A stretch of DNA of 21,677 nt. Source: CAZNLL01 sp964573885. Lineage in GTDB: Bacteria > Desulfobacterota > DSM-4660 > Desulfatiglandales > Desulfatiglandaceae. How positions within the stretch are numbered: position 1 is the stretch's first letter; every line of letters begins with the position of its first letter. The notes below the pieces were generated by a model. That model was not told where the DNA came from. It did no database searches and saw only the letters and a program-made list of their open reading frames with translations. The stretch is from NCBI GenBank assembly GCA_964573885.1, contig CAZNLL010000062.1:1-21677 (forward strand). The letters are read 5' to 3'. This document shows, piece after piece, positions 1 to 6,736 of this stretch. The translations under genes and the position numbers were made by a program.

Positions 1-437
1 TGGATTTCCTCAAAAGGGTAATACAAAGGGCCGCTGAAAAAGGGATCACCGTCTGCCTGGAAAACCTGAGTGAAAATGCAATCCATTTGGGCCCCGTTTT
101 CAGAGCCTTACCCGACTTATACCTGACCCTGGATTTGGGACACGCTCAACTTCTCACGGAAGAGAACACCAGCTTCGGATTCTTTGATCAGCACAGGGAC
201 CGGATCCGTCACATCCATCTCCATGACAACCGGGGCGGCAATAGCCCTGAAGACGACCTTCACCTCCCAGTGGGGGAGGGTGACATTGACTTTGAAAAGA
301 TTTTTGCCAAAATGATGGCAGCGGATTACTCCGGGACAATTACCTTGGAGTTGAAACCCGGAGAAATCGAGGGGTGCCTGGGTTATGTAAAAAGGCTCCT
401 GGGGCCGCTCTTGAAACGGGAGGCCTCCCCCGCCTAA
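1..437 (+). CDS. Sugar phosphate isomerase/epimerase (xylose isomerase-like TIM barrel), 5' truncated
   Basis: This is the C-terminal 144 residues or so of a protein whose start lies before the window; the reading frame enters at base 3. The family consists of metal-dependent TIM-barrel isomerases, epimerases and endonuclease IV-like enzymes (AP_endonuc_2 fold). Visible signatures are CLENLSEN, the strand LTLDLGHAQ followed by IRHIHLHDNRGG, DDLHLPVGEGDIDFEKIF, and the final strand TITLELKP. The Glu, Asp/His and His-x-His positions are the usual divalent metal ligands. The stop is 18 bases before the next plus-strand start, so the two genes are probably co-transcribed. The exact substrate cannot be read from the sequence. 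The family call is secure; the reaction is not. Confidence 0.85.
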   Translation, partial: DFLKRVIQRAAEKGITVCLENLSENAIHLGPVFRALPDLYLTLDLGHAQLLTEENTSFGFFDQHRDRIRHIHLHDNRGGNSPEDDLHLPVGEGDIDFEKIFAKMMAADYSGTITLELKPGEIEGCLGYVKRLLGPLLKREASPA

Positions 438-455
438 GGGGCATCCGGTCCGGAG

Positions 456-1250
456 GTGCGGCATATTTATCCCCGGGAGAAGGCTGTCAGCATTTTTTTG
501 GGGGCCATCTCTTTGTTGGAACGCACTTTTGTCCATATCCAGGGTATCGGATCCAGGACAGAGAAGAGGCTTTGGGATCAGGGGATCAAGACCTGGCACC
601 ATTTCCTGGCCAGTGAAGCGCCTCTCTTTTCCCCAACCAGAGATGCCCTGGTGCGCGAGGAGCTGCACACTTCCATAAGACACCGAGGGAACATCCACTA
701 TTTTGGAAAACGCCTTGCCTCCGGTGAGATGTGGCGCCTTTTCGGCGCCTTCAGACAAGGGGCGGTTTACCTCGATATTGAGACCAGCGGAGGTTATGAA
801 GGCGTGGACGAAATCACCGTCATCGGCCTCTATGACGGGCACAGGACCCAGAGCTTTGTAAGCGGCGTCAATCTGGACCAATTCGAGGCGGCCATCAGCC
901 ACTACGACCTCGTCATCACCTTTAACGGTACTACCTTCGACCTTCCCTATATCCGTCGCGAATTCCCCAACATCTTCCTTCCTCCTGTTCACATCGACCT
1001 GCGTTTTTTGTTAAAAAGGCTCGGATACCGGGGAGGACTCAAGCGCATAGAAAAGGCCTTGAACATCGACCGGGCCCCCGAAATAGACGGGCTTAGTGGA
1101 TATCACGCGGTCATGCTGTGGAAGGCCTTTCAATGGGGAGACGAATCGGCCCTGGAGAGGCTGATCCGGTATAACCGCGCAGACATCGTCAATCTCCAGC
1201 CCCTCATGGAAATGGGGTACAAGGCCATGAAAGAGAGCCTCCTGGCCTAG
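456..1250 (+). CDS. YprB-like RNase H-fold 3'-5' exonuclease (DEDDy type)
   Basis: This 264-residue protein belongs to the predicted ribonuclease H-like/DnaQ-like exonucleases of the YprB type. The N-terminal part (FVHIQGIGSRTEKRLW) resembles the short helix-hairpin-like entry seen in this family. The exonuclease core starts near residue 103: YLDIET supplies Asp107 and Glu109, FNGTTFDLPYI supplies Asp162, and YNRADIVNL supplies Tyr239 with Asp243 four residues later, the DEDDy arrangement for two-metal phosphodiester hydrolysis. The GTG at 456 has no clear Shine-Dalgarno site; in-frame TTG codons at 513 and 516 follow a G-run and would give a start just before LERTFVHIQGIG, where I expect family members to begin, so the true start may be there. 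Substrate (DNA or RNA) is unknown. The 3' end lies inside an inverted repeat shared with the convergent operon. Confidence 0.8.
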   Translation: MRHIYPREKAVSIFLGAISLLERTFVHIQGIGSRTEKRLWDQGIKTWHHFLASEAPLFSPTRDALVREELHTSIRHRGNIHYFGKRLASGEMWRLFGAFRQGAVYLDIETSGGYEGVDEITVIGLYDGHRTQSFVSGVNLDQFEAAISHYDLVITFNGTTFDLPYIRREFPNIFLPPVHIDLRFLLKRLGYRGGLKRIEKALNIDRAPEIDGLSGYHAVMLWKAFQWGDESALERLIRYNRADIVNLQPLMEMGYKAMKESLLA

Positions 1251-1278
1251 TCAAAAAGCTCACCGGCCAGGAGGCTCT
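1234..1278. terminator. Hairpin at convergent gene ends, possible bidirectional terminator
   Basis: A perfect 14-bp inverted repeat has arms at 1234-1247 (AGAGCCTCCTGGCC) and 1265-1278, separated by 17 bases. On the plus strand the right arm is followed by TTT and then mixed sequence, so the T-tract is weak. The left arm lies inside the last codons of the exonuclease gene and the loop begins with its TAG stop. The right arm lies in the last codons of the small minus-strand ORF. It sits exactly where the plus and minus transcription units converge, which favours a two-way terminator or an mRNA 3'-end stabiliser. Confidence 0.55.
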
Positions 1279-1411
1279 TTATGCCTTTCAGATCAGGAAT
1301 TCCTGCCTGGGCCTGGCCGAGCCCCACAACCTGAGTCCCTTTGCTTGCTTCCACGGCCTCCCCGGACTTATCTTGTCCCGGCCCCCAGGGTGTCCAGTGC
1401 TTTTTTGACAC
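1247..1411 (-). CDS. Small uncharacterised protein (54 aa) overlapping the lipoprotein gene end
   Basis: I do not recognise this protein. The ORF starts with GTG at 1411, in the +1 frame relative to the lipoprotein gene, overlaps that gene's last 44 bases and continues without a stop to TAG at 1249-1247. It fills the whole space between the lipoprotein stop and the convergent exonuclease gene. The product begins MSKKHWTPWG, has a polar Gly/Lys/Glu-rich middle, and ends with IPDLKGIKSLLAGELFD, a probable short amphipathic helix. There is no signal peptide or membrane segment. The composition looks protein-like and codon choice resembles the neighbours (CTG, GCC, GAG, GGC). No good Shine-Dalgarno is visible before the GTG, so translation would rely on coupling. 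Alternatively, slippage at the A6 run at 1401-1406 could fuse this frame to the lipoprotein C-terminus. Confidence 0.5.
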   Translation of the reverse strand: MSKKHWTPWGPGQDKSGEAVEASKGTQVVGLGQAQAGIPDLKGIKSLLAGELFD

Positions 1412-2717
1412 TTTCGATATTTGATTTTATTTTTTTATTCAAAGGAGATGATCTATATTTTTCAATTAAAGAATTAAGTATGTCGTAGGAGGACTGAAGA
1501 TATGCTTCCTTTTCGGTAGGGTCCTGGGTCTCCTTTGCCATGAGAAAGAGCCGGGCGGCCCTGTTTCTTTCCCGGTTGATCAATGCCTCTGTGGCACGGA
1601 TCCTAAGGGCCTCAACCTCCGGACCCGGCTCGTTGGGGCCCGATTCCAGGGTCTCAAGCCGCGATAGGGCCTCCTCATACTCCTCTTTTTCAATGAGCTT
1701 TCGAATCGATTCCAGGGGATCCTCCGGTCTGGCGAGGGTGGCTAATCTCCGTTTCAGGTAATCCTCTTCAGCGGATTCAATCTCCGCCAAGGCCTGGTTA
1801 AGGGCCTCCTTTTCCTCCGGGGTTTGGGCCGCATCCCTTTTGACCCTCAAGAAATCCCTCGCCTCTTGAAACCGGTCCGTCCCTATTAGAATTTTCATCC
1901 TTTGACGCCACCCCTGGGGCCTTTCATCAGGTTCCGGCTCCTGATCCTCCCCCTTGGGTTCCTCCCTTTCAGGGAGGGCACCGATTCCAGCGGCCAGGGA
2001 TTTTACCTGGGCTCGCTTTTCGTCCAGGATGTCGGTTAACCGCTCGTAGGCCCGACGGGCCTCGTCTTTTTTCCCCAGGGCCAGCTGCCATTCAGCAAGC
2101 TTGATCCTCAGCAAAAGGAGATCCGGATTTGGGGCCAATTCACGGACAATCCCTTGCCCGATGTTTACGGCCTCCTCAAGCATCCCTTCTTCACCCAAGG
2201 ATAAGGCAAAAAAGAGGGCCATATCCGGGGTCAACGCCTCAGGGCCCAGAACCCGCTCCAGCTCAAGACAGCGGTCTATGACGGTCTTTGGGGAGCCGGC
2301 CAAATAGGCCTCCAGGATCTCCCTTCTTTTTTGTACCAGAACCGCGACGGCCTCGGGATAGTCCTGGAGTGCGGAAGGTTTCTCTGAGAAGTAACGTCTC
2401 TGCAGTTGCCAGAGATCATCACAGAGGCTGCGGATAAGGCCCCGGTACTTCCGGCCTTCGGCCGGGCCCGAGGACACCTCTTTCAAGGAGTCATAGGTGC
2501 GGATGAGATTTCTTGCGAGTTCCCTGTCCTGAGGGGAAAGCTCTTTATCAAGGATGGCCTGAAGGCTTTCTATCATTTTATCCAATTCATGGGCCTGGAT
2601 CAAGGGCGGAGGGGCAGGCCCCGGCTCGGGGACCACCACCGCCTTTCGTTCAGGGACAGGGACACAGGCCCACAGAGTCAGCACGAGTAATAGGACTGTT
2701 GCCAGGATATGTTTCAT
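1368..2717 (-). CDS. Helical-repeat (TPR-like) lipoprotein, candidate PBP partner
   Basis: This 449-residue protein has a lipoprotein signal peptide: a basic start, a Leu/Val-rich core and the lipobox LWAC with Cys18 as lipidation site. Asp is absent at position +2 (Val), which favours outer-membrane sorting by the E. coli rule. A Pro-rich linker (about 20-38) follows, then almost wholly alpha-helical sequence with TPR-like helix pairs near 150-235, an acidic Pro/Glu linker near 245-265, and a second helical region to the end with helices rich in Glu, Lys, Leu and Ala. The ATG overlaps the TGA of the penicillin-binding protein gene as ATGA, with GGAGG and AGGAG motifs just upstream, so the two are translationally coupled. 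TPR lipoproteins encoded beside class A PBPs include the LpoP activators of Pseudomonas; a similar role is inferred here, not shown. Confidence 0.8.
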   Translation of the reverse strand: MKHILATVLLLVLTLWACVPVPERKAVVVPEPGPAPPPLIQAHELDKMIESLQAILDKELSPQDRELARNLIRTYDSLKEVSSGPAEGRKYRGLIRSLCDDLWQLQRRYFSEKPSALQDYPEAVAVLVQKRREILEAYLAGSPKTVIDRCLELERVLGPEALTPDMALFFALSLGEEGMLEEAVNIGQGIVRELAPNPDLLLLRIKLAEWQLALGKKDEARRAYERLTDILDEKRAQVKSLAAGIGALPEREEPKGEDQEPEPDERPQGWRQRMKILIGTDRFQEARDFLRVKRDAAQTPEEKEALNQALAEIESAEEDYLKRRLATLARPEDPLESIRKLIEKEEYEEALSRLETLESGPNEPGPEVEALRIRATEALINRERNRAARLFLMAKETQDPTEKEAYLQSSYDILNSLIEKYRSSPLNKKIKSNIESVKKALDTLGAGTR

Positions 2718-5700
2718 TCCTCCGCTCCTCTTAGAGGCTCAAAAGACCTCCCAAGCTCCCAGCGTGGGCCTTTCTTCACCGCGTCGGCCAGTATTTTCAC
2801 ACGGGACCCTTCGTGAGAAGGGGGTTCAAGGGGAAGCCCTGTTAAGGGGGAGACCGGCACTGGCCTCAAGCCTTCGTGACCCAAGGGGAGCACCTGGGCC
2901 GAGGGATCAAAGGCCAGGTCTGCAAGGTGGAGATCCTTTTGATAGGCCTCGCCGTCGACGATGCTACTGGCCGTGTCCACCCATACGGGGAGGGCCCCCG
3001 AAGAGCCATAAATGGTGACATGCTTTCCTTTCATGGGCCTGTTGTCGTCATAGCCCACGTAGCTCGCAATGACATATCCGTGGGCCAAGTCAAGTTGGCC
3101 GGATTGCTCATCAGGTCCAGGTATAAAACCGACGAAACTCGAATTGGTAAACCGGTTTGCCGTGCCTGTCTTTCCAAAGGTGGGGATGGAAATACCCAAC
3201 ATCTTGACCGCGTCCTGGGCCTTCCTGCCCGTTCCGTATTCCATAACTCCCCTCAGGATCTCAGCGACCAGAAGGCTTACCCTCCGGGAGAGGACCGACC
3301 GGGGCCTTGCCTGGTACTCCCAGAGGACTTCACCCTCCCTGTCTTCAATCCTGGTGATAACAGGGACCTCTGAGAGCCCGAGTTCCGAAGGCATGGGAAA
3401 GACCTGGTTTGTCATGATGGTCTGATAGGCCAGGGCGGCCTCGGTGATACTGATCACGTTTGGTCCCAGGGGAAAGGAGAGGACCGGCTCCAGCGGGGTG
3501 GAGACTCCCATGTTTTTGGAAAGATATACCATATAATAGAGGCTGACAAGGACCCTGAAATCCTTGTTCCTGTATAGGCTCTCAAAGCCGTATCGTTTGA
3601 GGGTGACCAGGTGCCTGTAATGTTCTTTGGTGCCTTCATGCAGGAGGTCCAAGACCTCGGCGGTGAAGAGCCCATCGATCCATACCTCCCCTGGTTCCAA
3701 AACCCCTGTCTGGTCTGAGAGCCAACCGGACGTGAGGGCATGGAGGGGGGTGGAAGACAGATTCTCCGGGCCTTCCGTGTAGATGACCTTTTGTTGTCCT
3801 TCTTTGTCGTAGCTCCAGTAAAAATGGCGGAGGGAGTAAGTGAGTCTTTCTTCCGCCTCCGGGGTTCGCTTTTCCAGGTATTCGTGGAGCCTCCGGGAAA
3901 CCCTCTGGAGCTGTTCTTTCATCCGCAGACCGAGTTCCCAGAGCCGCTTAAAGCTGAATCTCAGGATCTGGCGCTCTTCCGGATCCTCAAGATCCAACGG
4001 GTCTATATCCACATGGTAGTGCAATCTGAATAAATTGCCCAGGGAATCTTCATGTCCGCCGAAGATGAGATCAGATTCCGCCTCCTTTTTGGCTTGCTCA
4101 AAGGCGGCCTCCCTAAGCGCGGCCTGATCCACCACCACCCCGCATCCATCCCGGATGCGGGTCTTATAGGCCACATAGGACTCCCCCTCCTTTCTTGACA
4201 GGCCTACCAGGTCCATCAGTCGCCTGAATTCACTCATATTGAGGCGGTCCACGAGGTGGTACAGCAACCATACGGTGGCCAGGTTTTCCGATTTAACCCC
4301 GGCCCAGGCCATGGAAACCTTTTTGCTCTCAGGGGGGTGATCCGGGCGGGGGACATAAAAGGTGTTCTCAAAGGGGAATACATCGCGGATATCAGGGAGG
4401 GGGTCCAGGGTGTTCCAGTTGAGCTGGAGGGCTGCGGTGTAGACAATAGGCTTAAAGATGGAGCCCAACTGCCGTTTGGCGTCAACGGCACGGTTGAAGA
4501 AGTGATTGAAAAAGCCACCAACCATGGCCTTTACCATGCCCTTATGGAGCACCACCACACTCCCCTGGAGTTCGGGGATTTCCGCAAGGACGAGTCTCTT
4601 TCCCCCCTGATCTTCTGAAGGAGAAAGGAGGCGCACGGGAACCAGATCACCCACATAAAGGGTTTCCAAAAAGGCGGGAATATGGTCCCGGTGGAATTGG
4701 GCCCAGTTGCCCTGCTTCCACTTTATCCAGGCCTCTCCCACGTCCTTGAGCCCCTGGTAGGAGATGTCCCCTCGGCCATTTTCCCATTGGACACTCAGAC
4801 AGGCCTCTTTTTTGTCGGGATCCACATCGGTGACGCGGGCCAGGAAGGGGAGGCCGGGGGCCGACTCCTCGGGGCTTCTTTGGAGAAGTCCCGCTTGGTT
4901 GTCTTCTTCATGGATGCCACGGTAGCCGTCCAATTTGACATCCATGACTTGAAGGTGGCGGCGAAGGCTTTCCAAGGCGGATTCCTGAATCCTTTGGTTT
5001 ATGGAAGTGTAGACTCGAATCCCGGAGGTGGCAATGTTATCTACACCCTGCTCCCGGAGTATGGATCTGAAATAGTCCGATTCAAGCTGCTCGCGAAGGT
5101 AGTCAAGGATGACGTTCAGACGGTAGGCAATCCTTCCTTCCCTGAAGGGGACCGGCTTGTCTTTTGCCCGGAGGTGCTGCTCCCGGGTAATGAACTTGAG
5201 CTTATACATGCTGGAGAGGACATAGTCCTTGCGCATGTTGGCCAGGCGCAGGGCCTTTTCCTTTCCCGCTTTGGTCTTTTTGATAAAGGGATTATACCGG
5301 TTTGGGGCCTTGACGGACCCGGCAATAAAGGCGGCCTCCACCAGATTCAGATCCCCGGGCTCCTTGCCGAAGTAGTACTGGGCCGCAATGCCCAGGCCCT
5401 TTCCATAACCGGTGACGAAGAACTGATTGGAGTACATCTCCAAGATTTCTTCCTTGGTGTACTCTTTTTCCAGCAAAAGGGCCTGGATGAGTTCCTTGAG
5501 TTTGGCCCTATAGGATCGTTTTTCTCTTTTGAAGATGTTTTTGGCGGTTTGTTGGGTCAGGGTGCTCCCCCCCTGAACCACTTCGCCCTCTTTGATGTTG
5601 GTGATGAGGGCCCGCAGGATGGCCTTCGGATCAAAACCCCAGTGAGAGAAAAAATTCCTGTCTTCCGAAGCAATAAGGGCCTTAATAAAGGCCCGGGGAA

Positions 5701-5938
5701 TATCTTTGTATTCAATGTACTTTCGATGGACCTTTTCAAAAAAGACCCCTATGGGTGTTCGGTTATCATCATAGTAAACAGGGCTTTCCGAGGCAATGAT
5801 CCGGTCAATGGCCCCCCTTTGGATGCGCGTGGCGGCCTCTCGACTCACCTTGTAGTACAAGTAGCCCAGGAAGCCACTGGGCACTAGGAACACAAGACAA
5901 AGCAATAGGATGAGGATATAGCCCTTTTTCTTTCCCAT
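2714..5938 (-). CDS. Class A penicillin-binding protein (GT51 glycosyltransferase plus transpeptidase), with large TP insert
   Basis: This bifunctional peptidoglycan synthase has 1074 residues, longer than the 700-900 usual for the family. A cytoplasmic KKK and a membrane anchor (about 7-28) lead into the GT51 domain (about 55-245), with catalytic-site motif SEDRNFFSHWGFD (Glu92) and GGSTLTQQTAKN at 123-134. The transpeptidase motifs are intact: SIFK with nucleophile Ser493, SEN at 550-552 and KTGT from 923. The gap from SxN to KTG is about 370 residues, roughly 200 more than expected, filled by a charged helical stretch (about 570-800). The gene follows the ATP-grasp gene by three bases and overlaps the lipoprotein gene by ATGA. 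GGTGAG nine bases before the ATG may be its ribosome site. Lipid II polymerisation and cross-linking in the periplasm is a firm prediction. Confidence 0.93.
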   Translation of the reverse strand: MGKKKGYILILLLCLVFLVPSGFLGYLYYKVSREAATRIQRGAIDRIIASESPVYYDDNRTPIGVFFEKVHRKYIEYKDIPRAFIKALIASEDRNFFSHWGFDPKAILRALITNIKEGEVVQGGSTLTQQTAKNIFKREKRSYRAKLKELIQALLLEKEYTKEEILEMYSNQFFVTGYGKGLGIAAQYYFGKEPGDLNLVEAAFIAGSVKAPNRYNPFIKKTKAGKEKALRLANMRKDYVLSSMYKLKFITREQHLRAKDKPVPFREGRIAYRLNVILDYLREQLESDYFRSILREQGVDNIATSGIRVYTSINQRIQESALESLRRHLQVMDVKLDGYRGIHEEDNQAGLLQRSPEESAPGLPFLARVTDVDPDKKEACLSVQWENGRGDISYQGLKDVGEAWIKWKQGNWAQFHRDHIPAFLETLYVGDLVPVRLLSPSEDQGGKRLVLAEIPELQGSVVVLHKGMVKAMVGGFFNHFFNRAVDAKRQLGSIFKPIVYTAALQLNWNTLDPLPDIRDVFPFENTFYVPRPDHPPESKKVSMAWAGVKSENLATVWLLYHLVDRLNMSEFRRLMDLVGLSRKEGESYVAYKTRIRDGCGVVVDQAALREAAFEQAKKEAESDLIFGGHEDSLGNLFRLHYHVDIDPLDLEDPEERQILRFSFKRLWELGLRMKEQLQRVSRRLHEYLEKRTPEAEERLTYSLRHFYWSYDKEGQQKVIYTEGPENLSSTPLHALTSGWLSDQTGVLEPGEVWIDGLFTAEVLDLLHEGTKEHYRHLVTLKRYGFESLYRNKDFRVLVSLYYMVYLSKNMGVSTPLEPVLSFPLGPNVISITEAALAYQTIMTNQVFPMPSELGLSEVPVITRIEDREGEVLWEYQARPRSVLSRRVSLLVAEILRGVMEYGTGRKAQDAVKMLGISIPTFGKTGTANRFTNSSFVGFIPGPDEQSGQLDLAHGYVIASYVGYDDNRPMKGKHVTIYGSSGALPVWVDTASSIVDGEAYQKDLHLADLAFDPSAQVLPLGHEGLRPVPVSPLTGLPLEPPSHEGSRVKILADAVKKGPRWELGRSFEPLRGAEE

Positions 5939-5941
5939 CTC

Positions 5942-6736
5942 CTAGATCTCACCGGCAAGGAGCTTTTGGCGCATAACTTGTTTGAGGTCAAGTCCTTTCA
6001 TCTTCAAGCCCTTGCGCCCGTATTTCATGTTGGCCTCTATGACATACCATTCGCCCCGGGCATAGATAAGGTCCATACCCACATCATCCAACCTGCATTT
6101 TCTGGCCGATCGCCCGGCGAGGTCCAGCCCCCGGGCGGGGATGTCTTCAAAGCTGATGGTCCCCCCTTGCGCCAGGTTGCTCCTGAAATCCTCGGGCCGG
6201 CTTATTCGCCAGTAGGCCGAAAGGGGCTCATAGTTGATCAATACAACCCGGAGATCGCGCTCATGGGGCAGGTATTCTTGGATGTAAGCAACACGGGTCA
6301 GATCAAGATATCTATTCAGATCTTCCATGCCTTCAATTTTGAACACCCCTCTGCCTCGGGCCGACCCCCTGGCCAGTTTCGCAATAAAGGGAAAGGAGAA
6401 ATCCTTCAAGATGTCCTTGTGATGCAGGGGATAATAGATCCTGGTACGAGGGTGAGGGATCCCGAGCATATAAAAGAGGGTGGTTTGCTTGATTTTTTCA
6501 TCAGCATAAAGATGGGTCTCCAGGCTCGGAAATATCCTCTTGCCCATGGTGGTAAAAAACTGGGCGTAATTCGAGGTGGGAAAAAGAATGAGTTTAGAGG
6601 CCAGAAGCAGTTCCCGCTCCTCAGGGGTGTAATCCGGGAAATTGGGCTTTACTCCCAGGGTGAGAACCTCGGGGACCCCCCTCAACCGGCTTCCCAGGGC
6701 GATGAATATCCTGTTTCCCTTGACGCCGTCCTTCAT
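5942..6736 (-). CDS. RimK-like ATP-grasp ligase of unknown substrate
   Basis: This 264-residue protein (from ATG 6736) is an ATP-grasp enzyme. Visible elements are the lysine strand PFIAKLARGSARGRGVF, the hinge strand YIQEYLPHERDLRVVLI, LAQGGTISF, and the metal-binding end GMDLIYARGEWYVIEANMKYG, where Glu and Asn take the usual Mg-ligand positions. RimK-type enzymes join a carboxylate to an amine through an acyl-phosphate. The N-terminal pre-ATP-grasp part is short. A GTG at 6745 is in frame upstream, but ATG 6736 overlaps the mtaD stop as ATGA, the same arrangement as elsewhere in this operon, so I prefer it. The gene lies between MTA salvage and cell-wall synthesis genes; neither identifies the substrate. 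It could be a peptide, amino acid or protein-modifying ligase. Confidence 0.75.
   Translation of the reverse strand: MKDGVKGNRIFIALGSRLRGVPEVLTLGVKPNFPDYTPEERELLLASKLILFPTSNYAQFFTTMGKRIFPSLETHLYADEKIKQTTLFYMLGIPHPRTRIYYPLHHKDILKDFSFPFIAKLARGSARGRGVFKIEGMEDLNRYLDLTRVAYIQEYLPHERDLRVVLINYEPLSAYWRISRPEDFRSNLAQGGTISFEDIPARGLDLAGRSARKCRLDDVGMDLIYARGEWYVIEANMKYGRKGLKMKGLDLKQVMRQKLLAGEI

Noticed and set aside
117..992. 291-residue minus-strand open frame across the isomerase and exonuclease genes
   Set aside because: It lies antisense to two recognisable proteins and has no family features of its own.
2735..2752. 16-bp match GGCTCAAAAGACCTCC shared with 8104-8119
   Set aside because: One copy is coding (end of the PBP) and the other intergenic; a single 16-bp match in this length is not far from chance and no further copies were seen.
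4682..5887. 401-residue plus-strand open frame antisense to the PBP gene
   Set aside because: It is the shadow of a strongly supported gene with intact GT51 motifs; the antisense product has no recognisable domain.
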